Below are positions 23,437-24,896 of a stretch of DNA of 24,896 nt, piece after piece. A program made the position numbers and the translations under genes. The stretch's first letter is position 1. The number at the start of each line of letters is the position of its first letter. This stretch comes from DATKSS01 sp049582065 (GTDB taxonomy: Bacteria; Chloroflexota; Dormibacteria; Dormibacterales; Dormibacteraceae): positions 1 to 24,896 of the forward strand of contig JBAUTF010000345.1 in assembly GCA_049582065.1 (NCBI GenBank), given 5' to 3'. The notes below the pieces were generated by a model. The model was not told where the DNA came from, searched no databases, and saw only the letters and a program-made list of their open reading frames with translations.

Positions 23437-24799
23437 TAAATACCGCGGCCGCCGTATCGGGGTGCCCGTCCGGGAGGGCTCAGTACGCCAGGCGAGGAAG
23501 CAGGCCGGCCTCAGCCTGGCGCAGGTTGCCGCGGGCCAGGTGAGCCGGACCGCCATCCTCTACATCGAGACCGGCCGGACCAAGCCCTCGATGGAAACCC
23601 TGCGGCTGATCTCCCGCCAGACACGGTTTCCCGTCAACTATTTCCTTGTCAATCCTGAAGGCGGAGCCAGGTTCGGCGAGCTGCCCGACGAGCTCCTCCA
23701 GCTCGAGCGCCTCACCGCGACGCGCGATTTCGAGGCGGTGATCGAGCTCGCGCTGCAGCTGATGAAAAAGCCGTCGAGCGCGGACGACGCCGCGCTCGTA
23801 AGTTTCTATCTCGGCCAGGCTCTATGCCGGCAGATAAGGCCGGAAGAGGCGCTGCCGCACTTAACAAAAGCATGCCAGCACTTCGAGCAGCGCGGCGACG
23901 AGGCGATGGCAGTCGAGGCCCTGGACTGGGAGGCCGCGGCGCTTGGCCTGCTGGAGGATTCGCAGGCGATCCGCCTTGCGGAAGAAGCCCTGGAACGATG
24001 CCGGCAGCTAGACCCCAAGCCCGCTTTGACGGAGGCTCGCATCCTCGGCCACATCGCCAACCTTCACGTGGTCGGACAGTCGTGGGCGCAGGCGGTGCGG
24101 TATTACGAGTCCGCGGTCGAGGCGGCGGGCGCCGTGAAAGACATACTGCTGGAAGCGAAGATGCACCATGGCCTCGGAGCGGTGTACGAGCACATGCTCA
24201 ACCCTGCCGAGGCTAGGCGCCACTTCGACAAAGCCCTCGCGCTTTATGCGATCGAGTCCGACCCGAGTGCGATGTATCGGGTCGAGAACGACCTCGGGTA
24301 TCTGCTTCTTCGGCACGGTCAGCTCGATTCGGCTGAGCGGCACCTGCTGGCGGCGCTTGCGGGATCGGCAGAGGTAAGCCTCGACCGCCGCGGACGCGGC
24401 TTCATCCTCAACAACCTTGGTCAGCTGAGCTTGCTCCGCGGTCACCTCGATGCGGCCCGCGGGTACCTCGCGCAGGCGCTGGAGTGCGGCGAAGCCGCGG
24501 GTGAGAACCTGGTGCGGGCCGAGGCGCACGAGCTGTCCGGCAAGCTGGCTGAGCTGGAAGGCGACCAGCGCGCCGCGGACGAGGAGTTCGGGATCGCCAT
24601 CGGAATCCTGGAGACCGTCGGCATGCCCGACCGGCTTCGCGACCTGCACATGGATTACGCGACGCTGCTGGATGAGCGGCACGACACCGAGGCCTCGGTC
24701 CGGCACTGGCGGCAAGCCGCGCAGCTGGGCACGCTCGATGCGGCCGGGCTCAGCCTGAGAGCCGCCGCAAACCGGGCCGGACAGTCCGCCTCCAGCTGA
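23426..24799 (+). CDS. XRE-type HTH regulator with C-terminal TPR array (RRNPP-like peptide receptor candidate)
   Basis: 457 residues. The N-terminal XRE helix-turn-helix (about 16-75) reads VRQARKQAGLSLAQVAAGQ then VSRTAILYIETGRTKPSMET, followed by a long helical repeat region (about 90-440) of roughly nine TPR-like pairs, for example ALVSFYLGQALCRQIRPEEA, AKMHHGLGAVYEHMLNPAEA, RVENDLGYLLLRHGQLDSAE and FILNNLGQLSLLRGHLDAAR. Concave-face asparagines (ENDLG, LNNLG) recur, as in peptide-binding TPR receptors. Domain order and length match PlcR, NprR and PrgX-type receptors, somewhat longer. It has its own leaderless promoter inside a large dyad and the small secreted-peptide gene just upstream. 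HTH-TPR proteins without a peptide partner also exist, so the receptor role is inferred from context. Confidence 0.88.
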   Translation: MLDSKYRGRRIGVPVREGSVRQARKQAGLSLAQVAAGQVSRTAILYIETGRTKPSMETLRLISRQTRFPVNYFLVNPEGGARFGELPDELLQLERLTATRDFEAVIELALQLMKKPSSADDAALVSFYLGQALCRQIRPEEALPHLTKACQHFEQRGDEAMAVEALDWEAAALGLLEDSQAIRLAEEALERCRQLDPKPALTEARILGHIANLHVVGQSWAQAVRYYESAVEAAGAVKDILLEAKMHHGLGAVYEHMLNPAEARRHFDKALALYAIESDPSAMYRVENDLGYLLLRHGQLDSAERHLLAALAGSAEVSLDRRGRGFILNNLGQLSLLRGHLDAARGYLAQALECGEAAGENLVRAEAHELSGKLAELEGDQRAADEEFGIAIGILETVGMPDRLRDLHMDYATLLDERHDTEASVRHWRQAAQLGTLDAAGLSLRAAANRAGQSASS

Positions 24800-24808
24800 C
24801 CTCGGCCG

Positions 24809-24896
24809 CTAACCCAGCTCGGTCAACTGGTCGCAGTGCTCCTCGGCGTGTCCCACCAGCAGGTTCTCCAGGGCCCACCCGACCGTCTCCTCGCCC
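24809..24896 (-). CDS. C-terminal end of a DinB-like protein (partial)
   Basis: The minus-strand frame runs in from the window edge and ends in TAG at 24809-24811. Its last 28 residues (VGWALENLLVGHAEEHCDQL followed by TELG) read as an amphipathic helix with HxxxH spacing, as at the end of DinB/mycothiol-dependent-enzyme four-helix bundles. The gene converges on the HTH-TPR gene with a 9-bp gap. Identification rests on a short segment. Confidence 0.4.
   Translation of the reverse strand, partial: GEETVGWALENLLVGHAEEHCDQLTELG

Noticed and set aside
23214..23543. 109-codon frame spanning the palindrome, peptide gene and regulator start
   Set aside because: It has no ribosome binding site, crosses promoter elements, and its product looks like a shadow; the 31-codon frame with GAGGAGG is preferred.

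Overview
The window is high-GC, densely packed bacterial DNA of chromosomal type, with no rRNA, tRNA, IS element or CRISPR seen. Genes overlap in ATGA, GTGA or TTGA steps, GTG and TTG starts are frequent, and some promoters look leaderless. The protein families and the HemQ-type heme route suggest a deep Gram-positive-like lineage (Chloroflexota, Dormibacterota or Actinomycetota). This placement is inference; no marker gene is present.

Region A (129-6597, minus strand) is a LacI-type regulator followed by a beta-hydroxyacid dehydrogenase, E1-alpha, E1-beta, an M24-fold protein and E2 of a 2-oxoacid/acetoin dehydrogenase complex. Region B (6717-13998, plus strand) diverges from it. It holds a Liv-type ABC importer (lipoprotein, two permeases, two ATPases), then a FAD oxidoreductase of the phytoene-desaturase type and an alpha/beta hydrolase resembling 2,6-dihydroxypseudooxynicotine hydrolase. 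A palindromic site (CAAACGTTTG and a one-mismatch copy) lies before the dehydrogenase operon and between the divergent lacI and transporter promoters. A and B therefore look like one LacI-controlled uptake and catabolism regulon of unknown substrate.

Region C (14052-14899) holds an OsmC-family gene on the minus strand. Its reading frame is interrupted by one in-frame TGA exactly where the family has its redox cysteine, followed by a hairpin that fits a bacterial SECIS. I read it as a candidate selenoprotein. A small glycine-rich membrane ORF is divergent to it.

Region D (about 14949-20784, plus) is a heme operon: a MerR/excisionase-like regulator, then hemC, hemD, hemB, hemQ, hemE and hemH. 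HemQ points to the coproporphyrin-dependent route; hemA, hemL and the coproporphyrinogen oxidase are not in the window. An acyltransferase-3 membrane protein and a patatin-like phospholipase follow (20846-23055).

Region E (23056-24799) is the most unusual. A 31-codon gene with a strong ribosome binding site encodes an almost bare signal peptide that would release the heptapeptide DFIGPTP. 55 bp downstream lies a 457-residue XRE-type HTH plus TPR regulator. A 24-bp palindrome covers the -35 region of the peptide gene, and a 40-bp near-perfect dyad covers the -10 and start codon of the regulator. The layout resembles RRNPP (Rap/Rgg/NprR/PlcR/PrgX) peptide-receptor signalling of Firmicutes, in what is probably a non-Firmicute. 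The window ends in the C-terminus of a probable DinB-like gene on the minus strand.
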